Positions 16,659 through 25,689 of a DNA stretch of 64,000 nucleotides are shown here, piece after piece. Origin of the DNA: Pontibacter sp. HSC-36F09 (lineage in GTDB: Bacteria > Bacteroidota > Bacteroidia > Cytophagales > Hymenobacteraceae); assembly GCF_024171605.1 (NCBI RefSeq), contig NZ_JALKAA010000002.1, positions 248,001 through 312,000 on the forward strand. The letters run 5' to 3'. The notes under the pieces were generated by a model that was given only the letters and a program-made list of their open reading frames with translations, ran no database searches and was not told the origin of the DNA. The stretch's first letter is position 1. Each line of letters begins with the position of its first letter. Position numbers and translations under genes: made by a program.

Positions 16659-17552
16659 TTAAGCGTTGATCATGCCAGCTTTCTGCAGCACCTCTACCAT
16701 CGTAGCACCAATCTCAGCAGGAGAATCTACCACGTGGATGCCATTCTCGCGCATGATCTTCATTTTGGCAGCAGCAGTATCGTCAGCGCCACCTACAATC
16801 GCACCGGCGTGACCCATACGGCGACCAGCTGGAGCAGTCTGGCCAGCGATGAAACCAACCACTGGCTTCTTGTTGCCAGTCTCGCTGATGTACTGGGCAG
16901 CCATTGCCTCGTAGTTACCACCAATCTCACCGATCATCACAATCGCGTCTGTTTCAGGGTCTTCCATCAGCAGCTGTACCGCATCTTTGGTTGGCGTTCC
17001 GATGATCGGGTCACCACCGATACCGATAGCTGTAGAAATACCCAGGCCAGCCTTCACAATCTGGTCAGCAGCCTCGTACGTCAACGTGCCTGACTTAGAA
17101 ACAATACCGATACGACCTGGCTTGAACACGAAACCTGGCATGATGCCTACTTTTGCTTCACCTGGCGTAATTACACCCGGGCAGTTCGGACCGATGAGAG
17201 TCACATCTTTGCCTTTCAGGTAGTTTTTGGCCATCACCATGTCTTTCACAGGAATGCCCTCTGTAATCGCAACGATTACTTTGATGCCCGCATCAGCAGC
17301 TTCCATGATCGCGTCGGCAGCGAAAGCCGGCGGCACGAAAATGATAGAAACATCGGCTCCCGTTCTCTTCACAGCATCTTCCACTGTGTTGAAAACCGGC
17401 AGGTCCAGGTGGTTGTTGCCGCCTTTGCCTGGTGTAACACCACCCACTACGTTGGTGCCGTACTCGATCATCTGAGAGGCGTGAAAAGAACCTTCGGAGC
17501 CCGTGAAGCCCTGTACGATCACTTTCGAATTTTTATTTACTAAAACACTCAT
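16659..17552 (-). CDS. sucD: Succinate--CoA ligase alpha subunit
   Basis: The 297-residue protein matches SucD end to end: [22 protein letters not shown] (CoA-binding Rossmann part), [22 protein letters not shown], then [13 protein letters not shown], where His248 is the residue phosphorylated during catalysis. With SucC (encoded elsewhere) it interconverts succinyl-CoA and succinate with NTP formation in the TCA cycle. It has its own promoter (17599-17629) and terminator, so it is monocistronic here. sucC is not adjacent, which is common in Bacteroidota. Confidence 0.98.
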   Translation of the reverse strand: MSVLVNKNSKVIVQGFTGSEGSFHASQMIEYGTNVVGGVTPGKGGNNHLDLPVFNTVEDAVKRTGADVSIIFVPPAFAADAIMEAADAGIKVIVAITEGIPVKDMVMAKNYLKGKDVTLIGPNCPGVITPGEAKVGIMPGFVFKPGRIGIVSKSGTLTYEAADQIVKAGLGISTAIGIGGDPIIGTPTKDAVQLLMEDPETDAIVMIGEIGGNYEAMAAQYISETGNKKPVVGFIAGQTAPAGRRMGHAGAIVGGADDTAAAKMKIMRENGIHVVDSPAEIGATMVEVLQKAGMINA

Positions 17553-17598
17553 GTGTATCTTATTAAGTTGATGAATGATGGTCTAAAATAAGGTAGTG

Positions 17599-17629
17599 CA
17601 AAAATAGGCTTTTTTGCGGCGCTTCCAAA
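17599..17629 (-). promoter_or_regulatory. sucD promoter
   Basis: On the minus strand TTTG (17626-17629) and TATTTTTG (17599-17606) have a 19-base spacer, matching the Bacteroidota consensus. The leader would be about 40 bases. Confidence 0.7.
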
Positions 17630-17742
17630 AAATAGTTAACGCTAATATAGGCGCTAAAACAGCCCGGCGGAACGGGAACAGGTATACCTGCTGTTATACG
17701 GAGGGCAGGGGGCTATACCTGTTAAGTATAATTTTTATTACG

Positions 17743-17750
17743 TACCTTTG
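17743..17750 (+). promoter_or_regulatory. Candidate -7 box (TACCTTTG) for the CBS-like gene
   Basis: TACCTTTG fits TAnnTTTG and lies 26 bases upstream of the start at 17777. The -33 element is weak (TTA near 17722). A perfect 12-base palindrome, CAGGTATACCTG, lies at 17679-17690, between the divergent promoters. Confidence 0.5.
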
Positions 17751-17776
17751 CACCCGTATCTCAAAAAAGCACTCAG

Positions 17777-18763
17777 ATGACATACCTGAATCATATAACC
17801 GAGGCGATCGGTAACACCCCCTTAGTAAAGCTTAACAACGTAACCGATGGCGTGAAAGCGACCATACTGGCCAAAGTAGAGTACATGAACCCGGGCAACT
17901 CTGTAAAGGACCGCATGGCAATCAGAATGATTGAAGATGCCGAGAAGGCCGGCATCCTGAAGCCGGGCGGCACGATCATAGAAGGCACATCCGGCAACAC
18001 AGGTATGGGACTGGCACTGGCGGCTATCGCGAAAGGCTATAAGTGCATTTTTACGCTGGCCGATAAGCAGAGCAAGGAGAAAATGGATATTCTGCGTGCC
18101 GTTGGTGCCGAGGTACGTGTGTGCCCGACCAACGTAGCCCCTGACCATCCGGATTCGTACTACTCGGTGGCTAAGCGCCTGAATGAAGAGATCCCGAACT
18201 CATTTTACCCGAATCAGTATGACAACCTATCCAACTGGAGAGCGCACTACGAAAGCACCGGTCCGGAGATATGGGAGCAGTCCGGGGACAAGATTACGCA
18301 CTTCGTCACCGGAGTGGGAACTGGCGGTACGGTAACTGGTATTTCGCGCTACCTGAAGGAGCATAAGCCCGAGCTGATCACAGTAGGTATAGACACATAC
18401 GGTTCTGTTTTCAAGAAATATAAGGAAACCGGTATTTTCGACGAGAACGAAATCTATTCTTACGCCACCGAAGGTATAGGCGAGGACATCCTGCCCAAGA
18501 ATGTGGATTTCGACGTGATCGACACCTTTTTGAAAGTGACCGACAAAGACGGCGCTATCATGACGCGCCGTTTGGCCAAGGAGGAAGGACTGTTTGTAGG
18601 TTGGTCAAGCGGAACGGCCGTATACGGAGCTTTGGAATATGCCCGCGAAAACAACCTGACGGAGAATGATGTTATGGTGGTGTTGCTGCCAGACCACGGT
18701 ACCCGTTACCTGGGCAAGATCTACAACGACGAGTGGATGCGCGCGCAGGGCTACATCGACTAA
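17777..18763 (+). CDS. Cystathionine beta-synthase/cysteine synthase-type PLP enzyme
   Basis: A 328-residue fold-type II PLP enzyme. Lys44 in MNPGNSVKDR is the Schiff-base lysine, EGTSGNTGMGLA binds substrate carboxylate, and GVGTGGTVTG is the phosphate-binding loop. The C-terminal part (EGIGEDILPKNVDFDVID and LLPDHGTRYLGKIYNDEWM) is characteristic of cystathionine beta-synthase rather than CysK, but the regulatory CBS domains are absent. It probably forms cystathionine from serine and homocysteine, or cysteine from O-acetylserine; sequence alone does not separate these. A clear CysK/CysM homologue lies at the window end next to cysE. Confidence 0.9.
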   Translation: MTYLNHITEAIGNTPLVKLNNVTDGVKATILAKVEYMNPGNSVKDRMAIRMIEDAEKAGILKPGGTIIEGTSGNTGMGLALAAIAKGYKCIFTLADKQSKEKMDILRAVGAEVRVCPTNVAPDHPDSYYSVAKRLNEEIPNSFYPNQYDNLSNWRAHYESTGPEIWEQSGDKITHFVTGVGTGGTVTGISRYLKEHKPELITVGIDTYGSVFKKYKETGIFDENEIYSYATEGIGEDILPKNVDFDVIDTFLKVTDKDGAIMTRRLAKEEGLFVGWSSGTAVYGALEYARENNLTENDVMVVLLPDHGTRYLGKIYNDEWMRAQGYID

Positions 18764-18929
18764 ACGACCTAAGGTAACTAAATTCGAGGTATATAATTTG
18801 TTTGAAGTATCCAACTTGTGTACCTTGTGATGCGGCAAATACCAAGGGTTAAACGTAGGACAATTTAATTCAGAAACGTTAGCTTGAAATATACGGCTTG
18901 CGTAGAAACAGGCCGGGGATGGTTTAGCT

Positions 18930-19367
18930 ATGAAAAAGATATCAGGCGTTCTTCTTATTGACGACGACGACACCACAAATTTCCTGAACCAGCGTTTGCT
19001 TGAGCGAATGCAGGTGACAGACAACATACGCACGTTTGTGAACGGCAAACAGGCATTCGACTACTTGTACAATGTGAGTAACAACAACTACGAGCAGACG
19101 GACGGAAATTATTTTCAGCCGGAACTGATTTTCCTGGACATCAGCATGCCGGTGATGGATGGATTCGAAATGCTGGACCTGTATGAACGGCTGAACCCTG
19201 AGTTCCGGAAAAATATAGTACTCGCCGTATTGACCACATCAACGCATCCACAGGATACGGATGCCGCTCAGAAGTATTCGGCAGAGTATCTTACCAAGCC
19301 GCTCACGGCAGAGAAAGTTAAAAACCTGATCAACAAGCATTTTAGCTCTGCCAATCAGGAGGCTTAA
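18930..19367 (+). CDS. Single-domain response regulator (receiver only)
   Basis: A 145-residue CheY-like receiver. The acidic pocket is LLIDDDDTTN (about residues 8-17), the phospho-acceptor Asp is in LIFLDISMPVMDGFEML (about residue 71), the switch Thr is in LTTSTHP and the conserved Lys in YLTKPLT. There is no output domain, so it must act through protein contacts, as is common for stand-alone receivers paired with hybrid histidine kinases in Bacteroidota. No kinase gene is adjacent. It is followed by a terminator at 19386-19436. Confidence 0.93.
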   Translation: MKKISGVLLIDDDDTTNFLNQRLLERMQVTDNIRTFVNGKQAFDYLYNVSNNNYEQTDGNYFQPELIFLDISMPVMDGFEMLDLYERLNPEFRKNIVLAVLTTSTHPQDTDAAQKYSAEYLTKPLTAEKVKNLINKHFSSANQEA

Positions 19368-19385
19368 AAAGACGTAGGTATAAAG

Positions 19386-19436
19386 ACGAGCCGATGCGCT
19401 GACTCAAGCAAGAGTAGCACATCGGCTCGTTTCGTT
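19386..19436 (+). terminator. Terminator after the response regulator
   Basis: ACGAGCCGATG (19386-19396) pairs perfectly with CATCGGCTCGT (19420-19430) around a 23-base loop and is followed by TTCGTTTT. Confidence 0.8.
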
Positions 19437-19563
19437 TTATGCGGGCTGAAAAGCCAGGTATAGGTATACATACGGGTTGCTCACATGGAAGCCATCACGT
19501 AGCCTAGATATACCTGTGAAGTGGAGCAAGTATAGGCTACTAATTATTTAGATTGCGCTATAC

Positions 19564-20409
19564 CTAGAATGAGAAGCCGAAATTGGATTTGATCAGCAGG
19601 TTAATGATTACGCCCGCACCGGCCAGCAACAAACCAACTCCGATCAGTTTTTCGATGTCCTGCATTTTGCCCTGACGTTTTTTGAGCATGTTACCGCCAA
19701 TCGCCCCTAAAGCAAAGGCTGCCATTAGCGGAAGGCTGCGGCTCCAAATCACGTTGCCGAGCAGGTAGTGGCTGATAAAACCGGTAAAGCTGGTAATTAC
19801 CAGGATAAAGAGCGAGGTGGAAGTGGCGATTTGTGGCGGTATGCGGAAAAGCTTGATCATCATAGGAGTCTGCAGAAAACCACCGCCTATACCGAACAGA
19901 CCTGCAATTATACCTGAAGCAAAACCAAAGACCGACACCAAGCCCCCGTTCAGGCGATAAGCAATGTGCTTTGCCCTGTTTTTCCGGATAAATGAGGTCG
20001 GCACCCGACGGATGCGGTACATCATACCCGAATGCCGCTGAATCCTTTCTTTGTCCTGTGGTTTCACCATAAAGAATCCCACCGTCAGCACAAAAAGCGC
20101 GAAGATCACCTGCAACTCTGAGACAGGTAGAAAGGCTACCAGAAAGGCTCCCAACACCGTGCCGGCCACCGCCGGAAATTGAATGAGCGAGCCCACCACG
20201 TAATCGATGCTGCGGTCGCGGAGGTTGAAGACAGAGGCAATGATAGAGGCTGGCACCAACGCCGACATGGTCGCACCGATGGCGATCTCGATGTTGTATC
20301 CAAAGAAGATGATCAGGATCGGCACCATGAACACGCCTCCCCCGAAACCGATGATGGTGCCAAACCCGCTCACGAGTGCACCCACAACAAAAATGATAAA
20401 TTCCTCCAT
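19564..20409 (-). CDS. TauE/SafE-family sulfite exporter-type permease
   Basis: A 281-residue membrane protein of the TauE/SafE (DUF81) family. It shows the two-fold internal repeat: GALVSGFGTIIGFGGGVFMVPIL in the first half and GFASGIIAGLFGIGGGFLQTPMM in the second. About eight membrane helices are evident with a basic cytoplasmic loop in the middle (RIRRVPTSFIRKNRAKH). Family members export or import sulfite, sulfonates or other organic anions; the substrate here cannot be deduced. It lies 50 bases downstream of the adenine deaminase gene on the same strand and might be cotranscribed. Confidence 0.9.
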   Translation of the reverse strand: MEEFIIFVVGALVSGFGTIIGFGGGVFMVPILIIFFGYNIEIAIGATMSALVPASIIASVFNLRDRSIDYVVGSLIQFPAVAGTVLGAFLVAFLPVSELQVIFALFVLTVGFFMVKPQDKERIQRHSGMMYRIRRVPTSFIRKNRAKHIAYRLNGGLVSVFGFASGIIAGLFGIGGGFLQTPMMIKLFRIPPQIATSTSLFILVITSFTGFISHYLLGNVIWSRSLPLMAAFALGAIGGNMLKKRQGKMQDIEKLIGVGLLLAGAGVIINLLIKSNFGFSF

Positions 20410-20459
20410 TTGCTAAGCCCCGCGGGGCCGTGGTATTATACCTTTTTGTGCAAGGTACA

Positions 20460-22091
20460 CTATTCAGCTACAGGTACGAATTTAAAGTCATCACCGTTAA
20501 ACAATCCTTTGTCGCTGAGCTTGAGCGAAGGTATAACGAGCAGTGCCATGAACGAGAGTGTCATGAAAGGGGAGGCCAGTTTGCTACCCATCTCCTTGCT
20601 CATGCCGTCGATGGCCGAGTAAGCCTTGGCCACTTCGTAGCCATCTGCCGCCGACATAATGCCTGCCACCGGCAGCGGCAACAGTTGTTCTTTCGTGCCA
20701 TCCACCGCGGCCACGCCTCCTTTTGCACTGATGATCAGGTTTACGGCACGGGCGATGCTCTCGTCATCTACCCCCACGGCAATGATGTTATGTGAGTCGT
20801 GGCCTACAGAGGAGGCGATGGCGCCGCGCTGTATACCTACGTTCTTGATAAAAGCTACCGCCGGTTCAGCATTCGCATACCTGTTCACCACGGTTATCTT
20901 GAGCACATCCTGCGGCACATCAGACTGTATGAAGCCATTTTCAATTTTCGGTTCCGCCCATACTTGGTGCGTGATCAACTGTCCGTCAAACGCTTCAATT
21001 ACACGGATCTTACTGGCGCTATCGGCTAGCCGGAACTGCTCCGGCGTTTTGGGTTCGGTGTTGAAGTTGTTGATGACCTCGCTTGGGGTGAAGTTGATCT
21101 TAGACTTGCCATTTTCTGCCACCAGTTCCCCGTTGATATAGGTAGCCTCGATGGAAAAGTCTTCGAGGTTGTTCACCACAATAAAGTCAGCCAGGTCGTT
21201 TTCGCGCAGCAGACCAACTTCCAGCTTGTAATGCTCGACTGGGTTCATGCAGGCGGCACGGAGCACATGGAACAGGTCGTGACCCTTGGCAAGCGCCCGT
21301 TTCACGAGCAGATTCAGGTGGCCTTCCACCAGGTTGTCGGGGTGCTTGTCATCGGAGCAGAACATGATGCTGTCGGGATGGCTCGCTAGCAAAGGTATAA
21401 GCGCCTCAAAATTTTTGGCGGCACTTCCTTCCCGGATCAGTATCTTCATACCTACGGCTAGTTTGTCGAGCGCCTCTTCTGCTGTAAAGCACTCGTGATC
21501 GGTGGTGATGCCTGCTGAAGCATAAAGAGCCGCTTGTTCGCCACGTAGACCGGGTGCATGACCGTCCACCGCTTTGCCGTATTTCTTGGCCAGTTCTATC
21601 TTCTCCATCACTACCGGGTCGCGGTGCAGCACGCCGGGCCAGTTCATCATCTCAGCCAGATACTTTATTTCGTCGCGCTGAAATAAGGTTTCGATGTCAG
21701 CAGCCGTTATCTCGGCGCCGGCTGTTTCGAAAGGCATGGCCGGTACGCAGGAGGGAGCCCCGTAATAAAACTTAAAGGGTACTTTTTTCCCGTTCTCAAT
21801 CATGTACTCCACGCCAGCTATACCTAGCACATTGCCAATCTCGTGCGGGTCCGACACCGTGGCCACCGTGCCATGTGGCACAGCCAGCCGGGCGAATTCG
21901 GAAGGTACAAGCATGGAACTTTCCACGTGCACGTGCGCATCCACAAAGCCCGGCAAAATATAACTGGAAGAGGAGGTGGCCTCACGAACTATTTTAGAAA
22001 TGCGGCCGTTTGACACATGGACCGTTCCCTCAAAAATCTCTTGCTGGTGCAGGTTTATGATACGTCCGCTGACGGTATAGGAGCTATGCAT
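20460..22091 (-). CDS. ade: Adenine deaminase
   Basis: The 543-residue protein is a typical bacterial adenine deaminase of the amidohydrolase superfamily, which converts adenine to hypoxanthine for purine salvage. LPGFVDAHVHVESS holds the metal ligands His53 and His55; further signatures are VATVSDPHEIGNVLG, DGHAPGL, MFCSDDKHPDNL and the C-terminal VGHDSHNIIAVG with GGVAAVDG. Length and domain order are normal. The next gene downstream is the TauE/SafE permease, 50 bases away; a GCCCCGCGGGGC palindrome lies in the gap at 20417-20428. Confidence 0.95.
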   Translation of the reverse strand: MHSSYTVSGRIINLHQQEIFEGTVHVSNGRISKIVREATSSSSYILPGFVDAHVHVESSMLVPSEFARLAVPHGTVATVSDPHEIGNVLGIAGVEYMIENGKKVPFKFYYGAPSCVPAMPFETAGAEITAADIETLFQRDEIKYLAEMMNWPGVLHRDPVVMEKIELAKKYGKAVDGHAPGLRGEQAALYASAGITTDHECFTAEEALDKLAVGMKILIREGSAAKNFEALIPLLASHPDSIMFCSDDKHPDNLVEGHLNLLVKRALAKGHDLFHVLRAACMNPVEHYKLEVGLLRENDLADFIVVNNLEDFSIEATYINGELVAENGKSKINFTPSEVINNFNTEPKTPEQFRLADSASKIRVIEAFDGQLITHQVWAEPKIENGFIQSDVPQDVLKITVVNRYANAEPAVAFIKNVGIQRGAIASSVGHDSHNIIAVGVDDESIARAVNLIISAKGGVAAVDGTKEQLLPLPVAGIMSAADGYEVAKAYSAIDGMSKEMGSKLASPFMTLSFMALLVIPSLKLSDKGLFNGDDFKFVPVAE

Positions 22092-22134
22092 GGATAGGAC
22101 TGTCTTGTTGATTTAAAATGCCCGCTGATGGGGA

Positions 22135-22161
22135 TTGAACCCGTAAATTACCTTATATTTG
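22135..22161 (+). promoter_or_regulatory. Promoter for the small lipoprotein-cmk-ispH group
   Basis: TATATTTG (22154-22161) matches the -7 consensus; TTG at 22135-22137 is 16 bases upstream, a shorter spacer than usual. If used, transcription starts near 22168, so the ATG at 22128 would be upstream of the message, and the next gene must start downstream. Confidence 0.5.
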
Positions 22162-22178
22162 CGTTAAATTTAGTCGTT

Positions 22179-22334
22179 TTGAGAAAGATAATTTCATACA
22201 TGCTACTGGCGGGAATTTTGGCAACTGGCCCATTGGCGAGCTGCACAACCAAAACACCGCAACAGAAAAAGACGGCCTCCTACATGAAAAAGAGCAAGAA
22301 AGGCAATGTGCCCTGCCCTTGCGATTCGAACTAA
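22179..22334 (+). CDS. Small lipoprotein with CPC tail
   Basis: I set the start at the TTG codon at 22179, giving a 51-residue protein with a basic n-region and hydrophobic core (RKIISYMLLAGILATGPLASC) and a good lipobox LASC. The mature part is short and Lys-rich, ending KKGNVPCPCDSN with a Cys-Pro-Cys pair. An ATG 51 bases upstream (22128) precedes the promoter and would bury the signal peptide. An internal ATG at 22200 would lose the basic residues. Function unknown; it lies 16 bases before cmk in the same direction. Confidence 0.65.
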   Translation: MRKIISYMLLAGILATGPLASCTTKTPQQKKTASYMKKSKKGNVPCPCDSN

Positions 22335-22350
22335 CTCCTGACAGCTTACC

Positions 22351-23052
22351 ATGAAAAAAATTGTAATCGCCATAGATGGCTACTCCTCGTGCGGTAAAAG
22401 TACAACGGCCAAACTAGTGGCTGCCGAACTAGGCTATGCTTACATCGATACCGGTGCCATGTACCGGGCGGTTACGCTTTATTTTCTGGAACATCACGTC
22501 AGTCTCACCAACCCCAAAGAGGTGAACGACGCCCTGGATAAGATAGATATCACGTTCCACTACAACCCAAAGGCCAAAAGAAACGAAGTATTCCTTAACG
22601 GTCTGAATGTGGAGGATGAGATTCGCAAGATGTACATCTCCAACCAGGTGAGCGAGGTGAGTGTGGTAAAGGAAGTGCGCCGCGCCATGGTAGCCCAGCA
22701 GCAGAAGATGGGCAGAAAACGTGGTGTAGTGATGGACGGGCGCGACATTGGAACAGCTGTGTTTCCTGATGCGGAGGTTAAAATATTTATGACCGCCGAT
22801 GTGGATACCCGTGCCCGCCGACGACAGGATGAGTTGCTGGAGAAGAAGCAACTCATCAATCTTGATGAAATAAAGCAGAACCTGCAAAAGCGCGACCTGA
22901 TCGACTCGACAAGAGCTGAGAGTCCGCTGCGCCGTGCCGACGATGCTTTTTTGCTGGACACGTCGCACATGACCATCGACGAGCAGGTAGAGTTTGTACT
23001 AAACAAGGTGACTTCCCGTATCTTCAACGGTGACTATGCCTTACAGGAATAG
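22351..23052 (+). CDS. cmk: Cytidylate kinase
   Basis: A 233-residue nucleoside monophosphate kinase. The P-loop is GYSSCGKST (residues 10-18), then YIDTGAMYRAVTLYFLEH, the CMP-binding insert with NQVSEVSVVKEVRRAM, and the family signature GVVMDGRDIGTAVFPDAE. It phosphorylates CMP and dCMP. It lies 12 bases before ispH and the two are certainly cotranscribed; cmk-ispH pairing is common in Bacteroidota. Confidence 0.97.
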   Translation: MKKIVIAIDGYSSCGKSTTAKLVAAELGYAYIDTGAMYRAVTLYFLEHHVSLTNPKEVNDALDKIDITFHYNPKAKRNEVFLNGLNVEDEIRKMYISNQVSEVSVVKEVRRAMVAQQQKMGRKRGVVMDGRDIGTAVFPDAEVKIFMTADVDTRARRRQDELLEKKQLINLDEIKQNLQKRDLIDSTRAESPLRRADDAFLLDTSHMTIDEQVEFVLNKVTSRIFNGDYALQE

Positions 23053-23064
23053 AGGAAAGTAGAA

Positions 23065-23949
23065 ATGAACGTAACGATAGACAAAAATTCCGGTTACTGC
23101 TTCGGCGTCGAATTTGCCATACAGATGGCAGAGGATGAGATGGAGAACTGCGAGGAACTCTATTGTCTGGGCGACATTGTGCACAACAGCATGGAAGTGA
23201 AGCGCCTCTACAAAAAGGGACTTCGCATTATCGACCGGGAGCAACTCAAAGAACTGCGCGACACCAAAGTGCTGATCCGGGCGCACGGCGAGCCACCGGA
23301 AACATATAAGACAGCTTTAGAAAACAACATCGAACTGATAGACGCTTCCTGCCCGGTAGTGCTCAAACTCCAGAACCGTGTCAAGCATGCTTTTGACGCT
23401 GACAAAACCAAAGGCGGCCAGATCGTGATTTACGGGCAAGTGGGCCATGCCGAAGTGATCGGACTGGCAGGCCAGACAGGCGACGAAGCGATTATTGTGA
23501 CCACAGAGGAGGATCTGGACAAGATTGACTTTTCCCGCCCGGTTACCCTTTTCAGTCAGACGACCAAAAGCACCAAAGGCTTTTATCACATCAAGTCGCT
23601 TATCGAAGAGCGTATCCAGCAGGCAAAGCAGGACAGCACCGCTTTCAACGCCAACGACAGTATCTGCCGTCAGGTATCGAACCGCGAGCCGCAACTGACC
23701 AGGTTCTCAGTGGAACACGATGTGATCATTTTTGTGAGCGGCAAGAAGAGTTCTAACGGTAAAGCCCTTTACAGCGTGTGCAAGCAGCATAACCCCAACA
23801 GTTACTTTGTGGAGAATGAAGAAGAACTGGAAAGAGAGTGGTTTGCCAATGCTGCGAGTGTAGGTATATGCGGCGCCACTTCCACGCCTATGTGGCTGAT
23901 GCAACAGGTAGCCGACAGTATCAAAAAATTTGACCTCGAAACAGTATAG
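23065..23949 (+). CDS. ispH: 4-hydroxy-3-methylbut-2-enyl diphosphate reductase
   Basis: The 294-residue protein is IspH, the last enzyme of the MEP isoprenoid pathway, producing IPP and DMAPP. The three cysteines that bind the Fe-S cluster are Cys12 (SGYCFGV), Cys96 (DASCPVV) and Cys201 (NDSICRQVSNRE), by codon counting close to the E. coli positions. RAHGEPP and the FVSGKKSSNG segment are the conserved substrate-binding parts. A perfect terminator at 23992-24023 ends the cmk-ispH transcript. Confidence 0.98.
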   Translation: MNVTIDKNSGYCFGVEFAIQMAEDEMENCEELYCLGDIVHNSMEVKRLYKKGLRIIDREQLKELRDTKVLIRAHGEPPETYKTALENNIELIDASCPVVLKLQNRVKHAFDADKTKGGQIVIYGQVGHAEVIGLAGQTGDEAIIVTTEEDLDKIDFSRPVTLFSQTTKSTKGFYHIKSLIEERIQQAKQDSTAFNANDSICRQVSNREPQLTRFSVEHDVIIFVSGKKSSNGKALYSVCKQHNPNSYFVENEEELEREWFANAASVGICGATSTPMWLMQQVADSIKKFDLETV

Positions 23950-23991
23950 CGATAACCCTATACTACAAAATAGTGGCTTTTTAGCTACATT

Positions 23992-24023
23992 TAGGCTTTG
24001 CTTCGGTAAAGCCTATTTTTTTT
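23992..24023 (+). terminator. Terminator after ispH
   Basis: TAGGCTTT (23992-23999) pairs with AAAGCCTA (24008-24015), closing a short TTCG-containing loop, followed by eight T residues. Confidence 0.93.
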
Positions 24024-24038
24024 AACGCACCATCACAC

Positions 24039-24581
24039 ATGAGACGCATTTTACGCTATTTTCTGAACGGACTACTTATTGTAGCGCCCTTCACCATTAC
24101 GGTATGGATCATTGTGGCCATTATCGACTGGTTGAATAGCCTCTTCGACTTAGGTATACCTGGGCTGGGAATTATGCTCATGTTTGTCCTGCTCACTCTG
24201 ATCGGTTTTATCAGCTCATCCTTCTTTGTAAAACCCTTCATCGTCATCACGGGGCGCTGGTTTAACAAAGTGCCGCTGGTGGGCATCGTCTATTCCAGTA
24301 TCAAGGACCTGTTCGATGCCTTTGTAGGAGACAACCAGAAGTTTAACAAGCCGGTGATGGTGAAGATGTCGGAGGACTCAGATAACTTGAAGTTCGGTTT
24401 TGTGACGCAGGATGCTTTCAGTTCTGTAAATGTAGAAGACCGCGTAGCTGTGTACTTCCCGCACTCTTATAACTTTTCGGGCGAGCTGTTTGTGGTGCCC
24501 AAGCGCAACGTGGTATACCTGGACCTACCAAGCAGCGATGTAATGAAGTTTGTTGTTTCGGGAGGTGTGTCGAAGCTCTGA
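24039..24581 (+). CDS. DUF502 family membrane protein
   Basis: A 180-residue inner-membrane protein with two membrane helices (about residues 10-32 and 42-65), followed by the DUF502 signature PLVGIVYSSIKDLFDAFVGD and a C-terminal soluble domain with FGFVTQDAF and VAVYFPHSYNFSGELFVVP. The family is widespread and uncharacterised. It sits right behind the ispH terminator and so has its own promoter, which I could not identify in the 15-base space. Confidence 0.9.
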   Translation: MRRILRYFLNGLLIVAPFTITVWIIVAIIDWLNSLFDLGIPGLGIMLMFVLLTLIGFISSSFFVKPFIVITGRWFNKVPLVGIVYSSIKDLFDAFVGDNQKFNKPVMVKMSEDSDNLKFGFVTQDAFSSVNVEDRVAVYFPHSYNFSGELFVVPKRNVVYLDLPSSDVMKFVVSGGVSKL

Positions 24582-24655
24582 GTAAGCAGGAGCTATACCT
24601 TTCACCTCATTAAAAATGCCCATCAACTGAACCAGCTAAAATTTTAAGGCCCTTT

Positions 24656-24678
24656 CATGCATCTTATTTGTATGCATG
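24656..24678. promoter_or_regulatory. Inverted repeat upstream of the hydrolase gene
   Basis: CATGCAT (24656-24662) and ATGCATG (24672-24678) are exact reverse complements around nine bases, ending 35 bases before the hydrolase ATG. It could be an operator; there is no other support. Confidence 0.3.
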
Positions 24679-24713
24679 CCGAATAAGTAAAGGAGAGAAC
24701 ACATTCCGCCAGA

Positions 24714-25535
24714 ATGCCATACATTATTCATAACGGTACGAAGTTGCATTACAGAGTGCTTGGGCAAGGCACGCAGCCTTTGCTGGCCTTTCATGGCTAT
24801 GGGCAGAGCAGCAGCTACTACCAACCGATGGGCCATGCGCTCGGCAGCGACTATACCATCTACGCCTTCGACCTGTTTTTTCATGGCCAAAGCAGTCTGC
24901 ACAAAGAGAACATGCCGCTCGACAAGGATTTTTTGCAGGAGTTGGTTGGTTTGTTTCTCAAGAAGGAAAAGATCGATCACTTCTCGCTGATGGGCTTTAG
25001 CATGGGGGGGAAATTCGCGCTTACACTGGTGGAACGCTTCCAGGAGCGCATCGACGAACTTTTCCTGATCGCGCCGGACGGCATCAAAACCAGCTTCTGG
25101 TATAATATTGCCACCTACCCGGGTTGGCTGCAGCAGCTTTTCAAGCGCACCGTGCTTAAGCCAGAGCCTTTCTTCCGGCTATTGAATGTGCTCAACAGGT
25201 ATAACATGATCCACAAAAGCCTGGTCCGCTTCGCTCGCTTCCAGATGGACAGTACCGAAAAGCGTTTGCGGGTATACCGCAGCTGGATCGGTTTCCGCGA
25301 ACTCAACTTCGATATCCGCGAGATTGTGCGACTCCTCAACCACAAACAGGTGCCGGTTACAATGTTTCTGGGTGAGTTCGACCAGATCATCTCTCCCAAG
25401 CGGGTAAGTGTGTTTATAAAAGCCCTGCACAAAGGGGAGTTGGTGGTGCTCAAAGCCGGGCATTCACATTTGCTGCAGGAGGTTGCGGAGTTGCTGCATA
25501 AGAAACGAACTCAGTCTATACCTCCGATTGGATAA
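24714..25535 (+). CDS. Alpha/beta-hydrolase fold protein
   Basis: A 273-residue cytoplasmic alpha/beta hydrolase. The nucleophile is Ser96 in GFSMGG, the oxyanion region LAFHGYGQS lies near residue 25, the acid is probably the Asp in GEFDQIISP, and the His is in LKAGHSHLL. A helical lid (about residues 125-200, with FRLLNVLNRYNMIHKSL) covers the site. Substrate unknown; most relatives are carboxylesterases or thioesterases. It is a single gene followed by a 690-base repeat-rich spacer. Confidence 0.88.
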   Translation: MPYIIHNGTKLHYRVLGQGTQPLLAFHGYGQSSSYYQPMGHALGSDYTIYAFDLFFHGQSSLHKENMPLDKDFLQELVGLFLKKEKIDHFSLMGFSMGGKFALTLVERFQERIDELFLIAPDGIKTSFWYNIATYPGWLQQLFKRTVLKPEPFFRLLNVLNRYNMIHKSLVRFARFQMDSTEKRLRVYRSWIGFRELNFDIREIVRLLNHKQVPVTMFLGEFDQIISPKRVSVFIKALHKGELVVLKAGHSHLLQEVAELLHKKRTQSIPPIG

Positions 25536-25689
25536 GTAGCAAAGGCAGTTGTAGGTATAGCTTTATGGCGCGAGCGTCCTCGCTCGTGTCTGCTATCGTG
25601 GGGCCTCTGGCCCAAGCATAGGTATAGCCGCTGCTTCTGTTGCAAGTATGCCTTGGCCAGGCGGGCGGCTGTTTCTCCTGTGCGGCGGG